64,000 nucleotides of DNA. It comes from Ruania albidiflava DSM 18029. Lineage in GTDB: Bacteria > Actinomycetota > Actinomycetes > Actinomycetales > Beutenbergiaceae. The stretch spans positions 1-64,000 of the forward strand of contig NZ_ATWL01000012.1 of NCBI RefSeq assembly GCF_000421225.1, written 5' to 3'. This document shows, piece by piece, positions 50,976 through 58,364 of this stretch. The notes below the pieces were generated by a model. That model was not told the origin of the DNA, did not search any database, and saw nothing but the letters and a program-made list of their open reading frames with translations. The translations under genes and the position numbers were made by a program. Within the stretch, counting starts at the first letter, position 1; every line of letters starts with the position of its first letter.

Positions 50976-52116
50976 CGATCTCCCTCACCTTCTGTGCGGC
51001 CCCGCCCCGACCGGCGGACAGCTCGAGAAGCACCTGCTCGAACGCTGCCAAGGAGTGCCCGGCCACCAGTGCGTCCAGGTGCGGAAGGGCCGCCACGATC
51101 CCGCCCTGCACCGGCTGGTAGCCGGCCCTCCCGGCGTGCGGGTTGGACCACACCACCCGGTAGGCCAACCGGGCCAGCCGGGAAAGCTGCTCGCCGAGCA
51201 GGTGCGGATCCCCGCGCTCCCAGCCGTCGCTGGCGATCAGCACCACCGCTCCGCGGGCCAGGCCGCGCCGACCCCACCTGCTGATGAAGGCACCGAGGGT
51301 GTCGGCCAGGCGGGTGCCGCCGGACCAGTCCGGGATCGTCTCTCCAGCGCGCAGCAGCGCCGTGTCCACGTCCGGGTGCGTCAGTGCTGCGGTGATCCGG
51401 GTCAGCCGGGTGCCCAGGGTGAACACCTCCGCCTCGGTGCCGCGGGCCACCCGGTGGGCGAGCCGCAGCAGCGTGTCGGCATAGGGGCGCATCGAGCCGG
51501 AGACGTCGATGAGCAGCACGAGCCGCCGTGGTCGCCGCCGCACCCGGGCGTGGTGCAGCGGTCCGGGCTCCCCGGCGCGGCGCAGCTCGGCGCGCAGCGT
51601 GCGTACCCGGTCCACCCGGCCGTGGTGGTAAGGCTCGGTGCGGCGTGTGCGCCGCAGGGGACGGGGCAGGGGCAGCGCCTGGATCGCCTGGTTCAGCCAG
51701 GCCCGCTCAGCGGCGGACAGCTCGGCCACGTCCCGGTGCCGCAGCTGCTCGGCGGAGGAGGCGAGCGTGGAGACCAAGGAAGTTGCGCCGTCCTCGATGT
51801 CGCCGGGACCCACAGCGGCCTGGTGACCGGACTGTTCCGGGTGCGGCTGCGCCGTCCGGCTCTGGCCGCGCTCGAACCAGGCAGTGAACACCCGGTCGTA
51901 GCCGGGCAGGTCGGCGGCGCGGGTGCAGAACGTGGCCCGCCCGGCCCAGTACACGTCGCTGCGGCGGCCCAGGTCCAGGTGGGCGATCGCGGCCACGAAG
52001 GAGCGGGTGCGGTCGGTGGTCACCGGCAGCCCGGCAGCGCGCAGAGCGTTGCCGAAGCCCACCAGCAGGGCCTCAGGGGAGTGTGTTGCCGACGACGGCG
52101 GAGGCTGGCTGGGCAT
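50968..52116 (-). CDS. coxE: VWA-domain protein (CoxE-like)
   Basis: 382 residues from ATG 52116; one base after the coxD stop. The helical N-terminal part is about 190 residues. The C-terminal VWA domain has MIDAS residues in LVLLIDVSGSMRPYA, the T in SGGTRLADTLG, and VLIASDGWERGDP. CoxE pairs with a MoxR ATPase to insert the Mo=S/Cu or metal site during maturation of CO-dehydrogenase-like enzymes. Its start at 52116 is chosen over upstream codons inside coxD. Confidence 0.88.
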   Translation of the reverse strand: MPSQPPPSSATHSPEALLVGFGNALRAAGLPVTTDRTRSFVAAIAHLDLGRRSDVYWAGRATFCTRAADLPGYDRVFTAWFERGQSRTAQPHPEQSGHQAAVGPGDIEDGATSLVSTLASSAEQLRHRDVAELSAAERAWLNQAIQALPLPRPLRRTRRTEPYHHGRVDRVRTLRAELRRAGEPGPLHHARVRRRPRRLVLLIDVSGSMRPYADTLLRLAHRVARGTEAEVFTLGTRLTRITAALTHPDVDTALLRAGETIPDWSGGTRLADTLGAFISRWGRRGLARGAVVLIASDGWERGDPHLLGEQLSRLARLAYRVVWSNPHAGRAGYQPVQGGIVAALPHLDALVAGHSLAAFEQVLLELSAGRGGAAQKVREIDA

Positions 52117-52117
52117 G

Positions 52118-53038
52118 TCAGCCCGCCAGGATCTTCTCGAGGCTGGCGCGCACTCGGTCCAGGTCCTCCCGGTGCTTGCACAACGCACCGGTCGTGGCTG
52201 CGGCGGTGGCCAGGTCCAGCTCGCTTGCGCCCAGCTCGACCAGCGCCTGGGCCCAGTCCAGGGACTCGGCCACGCCGGGCGGTTTGATCAGGTGCTCGTC
52301 CCGGCGCAGCTGCTGCACCACGGTGACCAGCTGCTCGGCCAGGCGCTCGGAGACCTGCGGCAGGCGGGTGCGCACGATCGCCACCTCCCGGGCCAGGCTC
52401 GGGTGGTCGATCCAGTGGTAGAGGCAGCGGCGCTTGAGGGCATCGTGCAGCTCGCGGGTGCGGTTGGAGGTGAGCACCACGATGGGCGGACAGGTGGCGC
52501 GGATCGTGCCCAGCTCGGGGATGGTGACCTGCCCGGCGGAGAGGATCTCCAGCAGGAACGCCTCGAACTCGTCGTCCGCGCGGTCGATCTCGTCGATGAG
52601 CAGCACCGACGGACCGCCGCGCAGTGCCCTGAGCAGCGGTCGGTCGAGCAGGAACCGCTCATCGAACAGGGACTTCTCGATCGCCTCGGTGGACAGCCCG
52701 TTGCCGATGGTGGCGTCCCGGGCGCCCTGGGTGACCGCCGCGGTCTCCAGAGCGCGCAGGTGCAGGATCTGCTTGGTGAAGTCCCAGTCGTAGAGGGCTT
52801 GCGAGGCATCGATGCCCTCGTAGCACTGCAACCGGATCAGCGGGCGGCCCAGCCCCTGGGCGAGGGCTTCGGCCAGCGACGTCTTCCCGGTGCCCGGCTC
52901 GCCCTCGAGCAGCAGCGGGCGGCCCATCGCCAGCGCGAGGTAGGTGATCGTCGCCAGGCCCTCGTCGGTGAGGTAGCCGGTGGACTCCAGCAGCTCGCTC
53001 ACCGCTTCGCTCGAGGCCAGACCCGACGTCGCAGTCAT
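52118..53038 (-). CDS. coxD: MoxR-family AAA+ ATPase (CoxD-like)
   Basis: 306 residues from ATG 53038. Walker A LLEGEPGTGKTSLAEAL, Walker B SVLLIDEIDRADDEF, sensor-1 VVLTSNRTRELHDALKRRCL. The last motif includes the arginine finger region (KRRCLYHW). CoxD-like MoxR chaperones mature hydroxylase metal sites with CoxE. Divergent from mocA across 79 bases. Confidence 0.92.
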   Translation of the reverse strand: MTATSGLASSEAVSELLESTGYLTDEGLATITYLALAMGRPLLLEGEPGTGKTSLAEALAQGLGRPLIRLQCYEGIDASQALYDWDFTKQILHLRALETAAVTQGARDATIGNGLSTEAIEKSLFDERFLLDRPLLRALRGGPSVLLIDEIDRADDEFEAFLLEILSAGQVTIPELGTIRATCPPIVVLTSNRTRELHDALKRRCLYHWIDHPSLAREVAIVRTRLPQVSERLAEQLVTVVQQLRRDEHLIKPPGVAESLDWAQALVELGASELDLATAAATTGALCKHREDLDRVRASLEKILAG

Positions 53039-53117
53039 GTCGCCACGATAGGCCAGCCACGCGGGGTGTGCGGGGTCGTTGGTGCTGGGCGGTTGGCGGC
53101 GCCTACGCTCTGCAGGC

Positions 53118-53705
53118 ATGGAGACGGTGGTCGGGCTGGTGCTGGCGGGTGGGGAAGGCCGCCGGCTCGGGCTCGGCGCCAAGGCGTTGCTGCGCAGCGG
53201 GGGAGCGACGCTGGTGGAACGAGCCGTCGGGGTGCTCCGTTCGGGTGGGTGCGAGCCGGTACTGGTAGTGGTGGGGGCGCAGGCCGAGGAGGTGTCGCCG
53301 CTGGTGGCTGGTGCCGGGGCGCAGGCGGTGGTCAACTCCGACTGGGCGATCGGGCTGGCCTCTTCGTTCCGGGCCGGTGTGGGGGCGGTGCCTGCCGGGG
53401 CTGACCGTGTGGTGGTGCTGCTGGTCGACCAGCCGGGCGTGAGCGCCGATGTGGTCGCGCGCCTGCTGGCTGAGCATCGCCCGGGAACGGTGATCGCAGC
53501 CGAGTACGGCGACGGCGGGGCTCGGCACCCGATGGTTTTCGACGCCGACCTCGCCCGGGCCGCCGCGGAGCTGGCCGAGGGCGACCGGGGTGCCCGGGCC
53601 TACCTGCGCCGGCACCCGGAACTGCTGCACCTGGTGGACGCTTCCGACCTGGGCTCGGCCGCCGATGTGGATACCCCCGAGGACCTGCACCTGCTGCAGC
53701 CCTGA
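53118..53705 (+). CDS. mocA: Molybdenum cofactor cytidylyl-/guanylyltransferase (MocA-like)
   Basis: 195 residues. The MobA-like NTP-transferase fold: LVLAGGEGRRLGLGAKALL, LVVVGAQAEEVSPL, VVVLLVDQPGVSADVV, RHPMVFDADL. In CO-dehydrogenase/xanthine-dehydrogenase clusters this enzyme makes the dinucleotide form of Moco (MCD) used by the large subunit. Divergent from the coxD-coxE-xdhC operon, completing the cluster. Confidence 0.87.
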   Translation: METVVGLVLAGGEGRRLGLGAKALLRSGGATLVERAVGVLRSGGCEPVLVVVGAQAEEVSPLVAGAGAQAVVNSDWAIGLASSFRAGVGAVPAGADRVVVLLVDQPGVSADVVARLLAEHRPGTVIAAEYGDGGARHPMVFDADLARAAAELAEGDRGARAYLRRHPELLHLVDASDLGSAADVDTPEDLHLLQP

Positions 53706-53784
53706 GATACTCGCCTGGTTGGAATCCACCCACCCCTGCCGCGGAGGCACTTTGCGGCGTTCCAGGTGACTCTCAGGTACTTCG

Positions 53785-53860
53785 GACGCCGAGGGACGAG
53801 GCCGAGAAGGAGGCCTACGACAGCTGGGAGGAAGACAGCGCCGAGCTCCTGGGCGCATGA
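53785..53860 (+). other. Unassigned C-terminal coding remnant
   Basis: A frame ending at TGA 53858-53860 reads RDEAEKEAYDSWEEDSAELL-GA. It has a charged, helical look and no start or recognisable upstream domain. It sits in a scarred region of repeats and gene fragments. Could be a gene tail or chance frame. Confidence 0.3.
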
Positions 53861-53896
53861 CTGCCTGCCGCGCCCTTCTGCCTGGCCCTGGTGGGC

Positions 53897-53957
53897 GGAG
53901 GCACTCCTGTGACACTGAGGCACACAACGAATACCTCGGTGTCACAAAAGTGCCTCC
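53897..53957. repeat. Palindromic intergenic repeat, copy B (61 bp)
   Basis: Arms 53897-53920 and 53934-53957 (GGAGGCACTCCT, GTGACACT, GAGG; loop 13; CCTC, GGTGTCAC, AAAAGTGCCTCC). It pairs at 21 of 24 positions. The 8-nt segment differs entirely from copy A yet remains complementary. Partial one-sided copies occur at 53743 (GGAGGCACTTT) and 54188 (TGTGCCTCC). Confidence 0.8.
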
Positions 53958-54850
53958 GCACAGGTGCTCGTGGGTCGGCCCGGCGCCGAGGGCTCCGGGA
54001 ACGTGATCGCCCTGGACGTGCTGCGGGCCCTGACCCGCGACCCGGCCGGCGTGGAGGCGTTCGCCGGGGAGGTGGAACTCGCCGCTGGCGCGTACCGAGT
54101 GTTCGATGCGCACTGGTCGCGCACCAACGCGCTGCTACTGCAGGTCGCTGCCGTGCGAGCGAACTGGCAGCGACCCCGATCGCGCACATGTGCCTCCGTG
54201 GGGGCGACGGAGCGGCGAGCGGTGCCGGGCGGGGCGCAGTCAGGGATTGACCCCGCCCGGCAGTGGCGTCGCGGCCCGCAGACCCCGGCGAGCAGACGAG
54301 CCACTGCGCGCAGGTCCGCCCCGGCGTGCTCCGCCGCGGTGCCGTCCTCGTCGCGGGGCAGGGGCCGCGCCGTGGTCACTGCGGCCCAGGCTGCGGCAGC
54401 GGCACGGATCGCATCCGCTCCGGCCCACTCGACCAGGCTGGCACGCAGCACGCGCTCGATCGAGTCGTGCAGGGCCTGACGGTAGCGGGTGAGGACGGTG
54501 AGGACCTCGGGTCGGGTGTGTGCTTCGTGCCAGACGATCTCCCGGAGCACCTCGGACTCGGCATGGTCGGCCAGGATCCGCTCGCCCACGTTCATCAAGG
54601 TCTGCTCGGTGTCGCCGCGCACCGCTAGCGTCGCGGAGTCGAAGGGTGCCACCACGAGCCGCTCATCGAGCAGGGCGGTGAGGATCGTGGCCTTGGTGGA
54701 GAAGTAGTAGAAGAGCAGCCCCTTCGGGACGCCTGCCGTGTGCGCGATGCGCGCGGTCGAGGTGCCGTCGAACCCGTGCCGGGCGAACAGGGTGACCGCG
54801 GCATCGAGGATCTTGCCCCGAGCCTCGGGCAGATCGGCCTTGCCCCGCAT
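53942..54850 (-). CDS. TetR-family regulator with an aberrant C-terminal extension
   Basis: 302 residues from ATG 54850. Residues 1-~195 are a normal TetR: ILDAAVTLFARHGFDGTSTA, RIAHTAGVPKGLLFYYFSTK, and a helical ligand domain ending about ADLRAVARLLAGVC. The following about 100 residues (CRAGSIPDCAPPGTARR...) are antisense to the aidB fragment and contain no TetR features. The natural 3' end appears deleted and replaced. Follows the SPW-repeat gene on the same strand. Confidence 0.7.
   Translation of the reverse strand: MRGKADLPEARGKILDAAVTLFARHGFDGTSTARIAHTAGVPKGLLFYYFSTKATILTALLDERLVVAPFDSATLAVRGDTEQTLMNVGERILADHAESEVLREIVWHEAHTRPEVLTVLTRYRQALHDSIERVLRASLVEWAGADAIRAAAAAWAAVTTARPLPRDEDGTAAEHAGADLRAVARLLAGVCGPRRHCRAGSIPDCAPPGTARRSVAPTEAHVRDRGRCQFARTAATCSSSALVRDQCASNTRYAPAASSTSPANASTPAGSRVRARSTSRAITFPEPSAPGRPTSTCAEALL
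53970..54180 (+). pseudogene. Fragment of an acyl-CoA-dehydrogenase/AidB-like gene
   Basis: The plus-strand frame encodes GAEGSGNVIALDVLRALTRD, then PAGVEAFAGEVELAAGAYR. GSGNVxALDVLRAL is the conserved C-terminal segment of AidB-like acyl-CoA dehydrogenases (the DNA-alkylation-response family). Upstream and downstream portions are missing, replaced by the palindromic repeat and by TetR-antisense sequence. No intact gene. Confidence 0.55.
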
Positions 54851-54978
54851 GCTCTCCTCCGGTGTTCGTGGTCGGTGGTTGCTCAGTGAGCGGACTGGTG
54901 AGTGACCAGGGGCCTGCTCTGCGGCCGGTGCGCGGCCGGCGGCCGGCCGTCGCCCGCGCACCGATCACCCGGTGTGCC

Positions 54979-55353
54979 TCACGCGTGGGCAAGCTGCCCG
55001 CCGCCATGGGTCATGTGGTGCACCTTCTCTGCCGGTGCGATGGCCCAGAGGCCCATGATGATGCCGAGGCCACCGCAGACCCATGAGGTCCAGGCGGGGC
55101 CCGGGTCGCCGGCGAAGCCGAACACCCAGGGGCTGATGAACAGCAGCGCAGAGAGCACCGCGAGGATCCACGTCATCGACACCAGGCCCGGTGCCGCCAG
55201 GCTCCACACCCCCGCAGCAGTCATCAGCACACCGAGCACGATGAGCAGGGAGATCGTCGCGCCCGTGCGTGGGATCGTCCAGATGCTCGCCAGCGCTGCG
55301 TACAGTCCGGCAGCTACTGCTACCCAGTCCTGCCAGCGTGTCCACCTCTTCAT
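54979..55353 (-). CDS. SPW-repeat membrane protein
   Basis: 124 residues from ATG 55353 (GGAGG 9 bases upstream; ATG 55362 is too near). Four hydrophobic helices; WQDWVAVAAGLYAALASIW, then WTLAVLSALLFISPWVFGF with the SPW motif, define the SPW-repeat family of small membrane proteins. His-rich tail (VHHMTHGGGQLAHA). Upstream of the TetR gene in the same direction, probably one transcript. Confidence 0.8.
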   Translation of the reverse strand: MKRWTRWQDWVAVAAGLYAALASIWTIPRTGATISLLIVLGVLMTAAGVWSLAAPGLVSMTWILAVLSALLFISPWVFGFAGDPGPAWTSWVCGGLGIIMGLWAIAPAEKVHHMTHGGGQLAHA

Positions 55354-55413
55354 CGAACTCATCCTCCTTCTCATCAGATGGCTCCCGAATCGGGGGTCAC
55401 TTCCCAGTATGAA

Positions 55414-55440
55414 ACTGACTGACCGACCGACCGGTTAATT
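55414..55440. promoter_or_regulatory. GACC-repeat operator candidate upstream of the SPW gene
   Basis: TGACTGACCGACCGACCGGTT, tetranucleotide-periodic and centred on ACCGGT, lies about 60-85 bases before the SPW gene start. GACCG/CGGTC arms are common in TetR operators. It may be bound by the downstream TetR. Weak. Confidence 0.3.
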
Positions 55441-55494
55441 GCACCGATGCTGCTGCGAGTAGGGCCGGGCGGCGGCGCCGGAACGCAGCGCCAA

Positions 55495-55554
55495 TGAGGC
55501 ACTTTTCGAACTGTGAGGCAGCAAAACTCACCTCGAATGCCGAAAAGTGCCTCA
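55495..55554. repeat. Palindromic intergenic repeat, copy C (60 bp)
   Basis: TGAGGCACTTTT, CGAACTGT, GAGG; 12-base loop; CCTC, GAATGCCG, AAAAGTGCCTCA. Outer 14 bp pair perfectly (55495-55508 with 55541-55554) and the inner GAGG/CCTC pairs too. The variable 8-nt segments pair poorly in this copy, making it a decayed or internally looped version. Confidence 0.8.
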
Positions 55555-55560
55555 GTCGGC

Positions 55561-55624
55561 GGAGAGTGCGCGAGACGGGTGGTGGGTGCTGCGGAGAGTG
55601 CGCGAGGTGGGTGGTGGGTGCCTC
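55561..55624 (+). repeat. 32-bp tandem duplication
   Basis: Two adjacent copies begin GGAGAGTGCGCGAG (55561-55592 and 55593-55624) and contain GGGTGGTGGGTG, differing at about 3-4 positions. They lie next to palindromic copy C, upstream of the PL8 gene stop. No gene is seen in 55375-55638. Confidence 0.65.
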
Positions 55625-55638
55625 AGTGCGTCGCCCGG

Positions 55639-58239
55639 TCAGGCGATGCCGTGCCCCCGGATCGTGGCGGTGAACGTCTTGCCGTATGCCTCGTGGGTGG
55701 GGAACTCCAGCCGGGTGCCCCCGCGCACCCGTCGCACGGTCACACCGTCGTCGGTCTGAAGCACCGGGCGGCGTCCGCGGATGGTGATGGTCACCGTCTC
55801 TCGGGAGAACGTCGGGTCGGATACGGCGAGCACTGTGCGCCCGCGGTCAGCGTCCTGCACCAGCACTGAGGCCCGGCCGTGCACGGTGAGGTTGCCGATC
55901 CGGTGCTCGCCGTCGGTGAAGGAGTTCGCGCCGAGCAGTCCGAGCCCGGCATGCCGGACCGCATGCACCTCGTCGCCGTGCTCGAGTACCTCCGGCCCGG
56001 AACGGCGGTAGCCGGCCAGGGCGCGGCTGGTGGCGCCGGGGACGATGGCATAGGCGAGCGACCCGCTGCCGTTACCGGTCGGGTGCGTGTGTGACACGTC
56101 GAAGACCTGCTGGGTGATCGGGGTGTCACTGTTCGAGGTGCGCACGTAGCTAGGCGCTCGCTCCACCCGGTCCAACCGCACGTCGATGTCGCCCTCGGTG
56201 TAGAAGACGTACCCGATCGAGGTGCCACGGGTGCTGTTCTCGTAGTGCACCCACGCTGGGTCGTGCACGGTGCCGGTCTCCGTAACCGCCCGGCCATAGC
56301 GGTTCTGACCGGTCACCTGCACGGTGTCGCCCGGGTCGCAGGTGCGGGCGTCGATCGTGCTGATCACCGCGCGGTCGTGCTCGTCCCGGATACCGGAGGC
56401 GAGCACCACGATCTCGTCGTCGAACATGAACCACGACTTCGAGGAGCGGCAGTTCGGGTACGCCACGAAATCCTCTGGCAGCTCACCGGCCTGCTGCGCC
56501 ACGTACGCGGCGTCGTCGGACTGCTGCATCCCCGCGACCGCATAGGTGCCCAGCGTGGTCCCGCCGGAGTAGCTGTTCGTGCCCAGCGGGAAGTACACGT
56601 ACAGGTTCTGCTTGACCGAGGAGGAGGTGAAACCCGCGTCCGGGTTCTCGTAGTACGGCTGGCCGTACAGCTCGGGGATGGTCTGGCGCTCCTCGTCGGG
56701 TGCGCTCACCCCGGCGAGCCGGTTGGCGTCGACGGCGGTGAAGTAGTCGACCCCGAACGCGTCCGTCTGGTCATCGCCGGCCAGGTACAGGTAGTGCGCA
56801 CCGTCGCCCTGGAACCAGGGCCGCAGGTTCTCCCCGTTCATGTACTCGTACTTGCTCACTCGCTCCGAGCTGCGGGCCAGGGCGAAGGTGTACTCGGCAC
56901 GGTGGTGCACGTGCCGGTCCATGGCGTTGTAGGCGAAGGTGGCGGCCGAGGGCACCAGGTCCGCCGGGGTGATGTCCGGGCTGGCGATGATCTCGTCGTA
57001 GCGGACGATGTTCGCCGGGTCGGCGAACGAGGCCGGCGAGATGTCCATCTGCTCGATGCCGTGCAGGTAGGCGACGTAGGCCTCCAGGCCTGCGGCCGAC
57101 TCCGGGGTGGTGTGCGCCGTCATTGCGACCACCGACTCCACCACGCTGGTGGCGTTCGTGTACCCGGTGGCGGTGCGAGAGACGGCGCGGCCCTTGACGA
57201 TCTCCATCATCCAGCCCTCGACGATCACCGGAGCGAACGTGGTGGCCAGCCAGGTGTTGATCTGGTCGGTCAGCTCCGGGTCGGTCGCATGCTCGGTGCC
57301 GGCCAGCATGGCGATCGTGGTGGTGACCCGCTCCAGCAGGCCGATGCCGTAGCTGCCGGTGTAGGGCACCGAGGAGTGCATGATGAACGACCCGTCGGCG
57401 TAGAAGCCATCGGTGACACCGTGCTGCAGGTGGTAGGGGTCGATGATCTGGTAGACGGTGAGCTGGTCGGAGATGGCCTTGGTGATCCGGTCGGTGTCGC
57501 CGAGCACGGCGCCCTGCACGATCCGGTTGGTGGTGATGTCGGCGAGGTTCGCGCCGGTGTGGAACCGGGAGTCCAGGTCCACGTCGCCGTCCTTGCCCTC
57601 GCGCAGGTAGGCGTCCATGGACTGCACGTACTGCTCGGCCAGGTCCGGGTCGGCCTCGGCCACTGCGTCGCGCAGCAGCGCCAGAGTGCGGCTGACGTGC
57701 GTAGGGATGCCGATCTCCCAGTTGTACCAGTTGCCGTAGTAGCCGGACTCCTGGTCGGCGAAGTAGTGCTCATGCACCCAGCGCAGCGCGTCGATCACCT
57801 GCTCCTGCACTTCGGTGTTGCCGCTCAGGTCCGTGGGGACCGTGGCCCCGGCGGGCAGCGGCATGACGGTGGCGACGGCGATCTCGTAGAGCTTCTTGTA
57901 GGTCGTCTCCAAGTTGCTATCGCTGCTGCCCAACGGCCGGCCCGGGAACAGCTCAGTGGTGGGGTCGGCGATCAGGTCGGCGAGGTTCTTGGTGGCCTGT
58001 TCGTACAGGTCGCTCAGCTTGTCCTGGACGGCGGGGGCTGCGTTGGTCTGCTCCGTTCCGGCCAGGCTGCCGACGATGGTGGCGAGCAGGGCGTCGGCGC
58101 TGTCGGAGGGCTCCCGGCCGGCGGTGTGCGTGCCGGCGCTGGCGGCGGAGGCGATCTGTGGCCGAGGCAGTGCCGCGGCCACAGCAGTCACCCCTGCTGC
58201 GGTGAGGACGGTTCGGCGGCCGATGCTGCGCATGCGCAC
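55639..58239 (-). CDS. PL8-family polysaccharide lyase, Tat-exported
   Basis: 866 residues. Twin-arginine-type signal: RSIGRRTVLTAAGVTAVAAA, cleavage near IASA. The alpha/alpha-toroid contains NWYNWEIGIPTHVSRTLALL, FHTGANLADI and HSSVPYTGSYGIGLLER, the Asn-His-Tyr active-site blocks of PL8 (hyaluronate, chondroitin or xanthan lyases). Then NGENLRPWFQGDGAHYLYLA and the beta-sandwich domains. Exact substrate unknown. Downstream of GH53 with a 36-bp hairpin between. Confidence 0.9.
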   Translation of the reverse strand: MRMRSIGRRTVLTAAGVTAVAAALPRPQIASAASAGTHTAGREPSDSADALLATIVGSLAGTEQTNAAPAVQDKLSDLYEQATKNLADLIADPTTELFPGRPLGSSDSNLETTYKKLYEIAVATVMPLPAGATVPTDLSGNTEVQEQVIDALRWVHEHYFADQESGYYGNWYNWEIGIPTHVSRTLALLRDAVAEADPDLAEQYVQSMDAYLREGKDGDVDLDSRFHTGANLADITTNRIVQGAVLGDTDRITKAISDQLTVYQIIDPYHLQHGVTDGFYADGSFIMHSSVPYTGSYGIGLLERVTTTIAMLAGTEHATDPELTDQINTWLATTFAPVIVEGWMMEIVKGRAVSRTATGYTNATSVVESVVAMTAHTTPESAAGLEAYVAYLHGIEQMDISPASFADPANIVRYDEIIASPDITPADLVPSAATFAYNAMDRHVHHRAEYTFALARSSERVSKYEYMNGENLRPWFQGDGAHYLYLAGDDQTDAFGVDYFTAVDANRLAGVSAPDEERQTIPELYGQPYYENPDAGFTSSSVKQNLYVYFPLGTNSYSGGTTLGTYAVAGMQQSDDAAYVAQQAGELPEDFVAYPNCRSSKSWFMFDDEIVVLASGIRDEHDRAVISTIDARTCDPGDTVQVTGQNRYGRAVTETGTVHDPAWVHYENSTRGTSIGYVFYTEGDIDVRLDRVERAPSYVRTSNSDTPITQQVFDVSHTHPTGNGSGSLAYAIVPGATSRALAGYRRSGPEVLEHGDEVHAVRHAGLGLLGANSFTDGEHRIGNLTVHGRASVLVQDADRGRTVLAVSDPTFSRETVTITIRGRRPVLQTDDGVTVRRVRGGTRLEFPTHEAYGKTFTATIRGHGIA

Positions 58240-58288
58240 TCCTTCGTTGCTGCGTCACCCGGACTCGTACAGCCTACGCGACCCACCA

Positions 58289-58362
58289 CCCCCCTTCTCC
58301 GGGTCGTCCTGCTGGGCGTGCGCTAGAGCGCACCCCTGGCAGGACGACCCGGAGAAGGGGGG
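58289..58362. repeat. 74-bp near-perfect hairpin (36-bp arms)
   Basis: Arms 58289-58324 and 58327-58362 pair at 33 of 36 positions with a 2-base apical gap (CCTTCTCCGGGTCGTCCTGC against GCAGGACGACCCGGAGAAGG). Lies between the GH53 stop and the PL8 start, both minus strand. Could act as a strong transcription attenuator or RNA stabiliser for the upstream GH53 message. No T tract follows. Confidence 0.75.
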
Positions 58363-58364
58363 GG

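Noticed and set aside
56245-58326. 693-codon plus-strand frame opposite the PL8 gene
   Set aside because: Val/Gly/His-rich antisense frame, no domains; the PL8 gene is intact on the minus strand.
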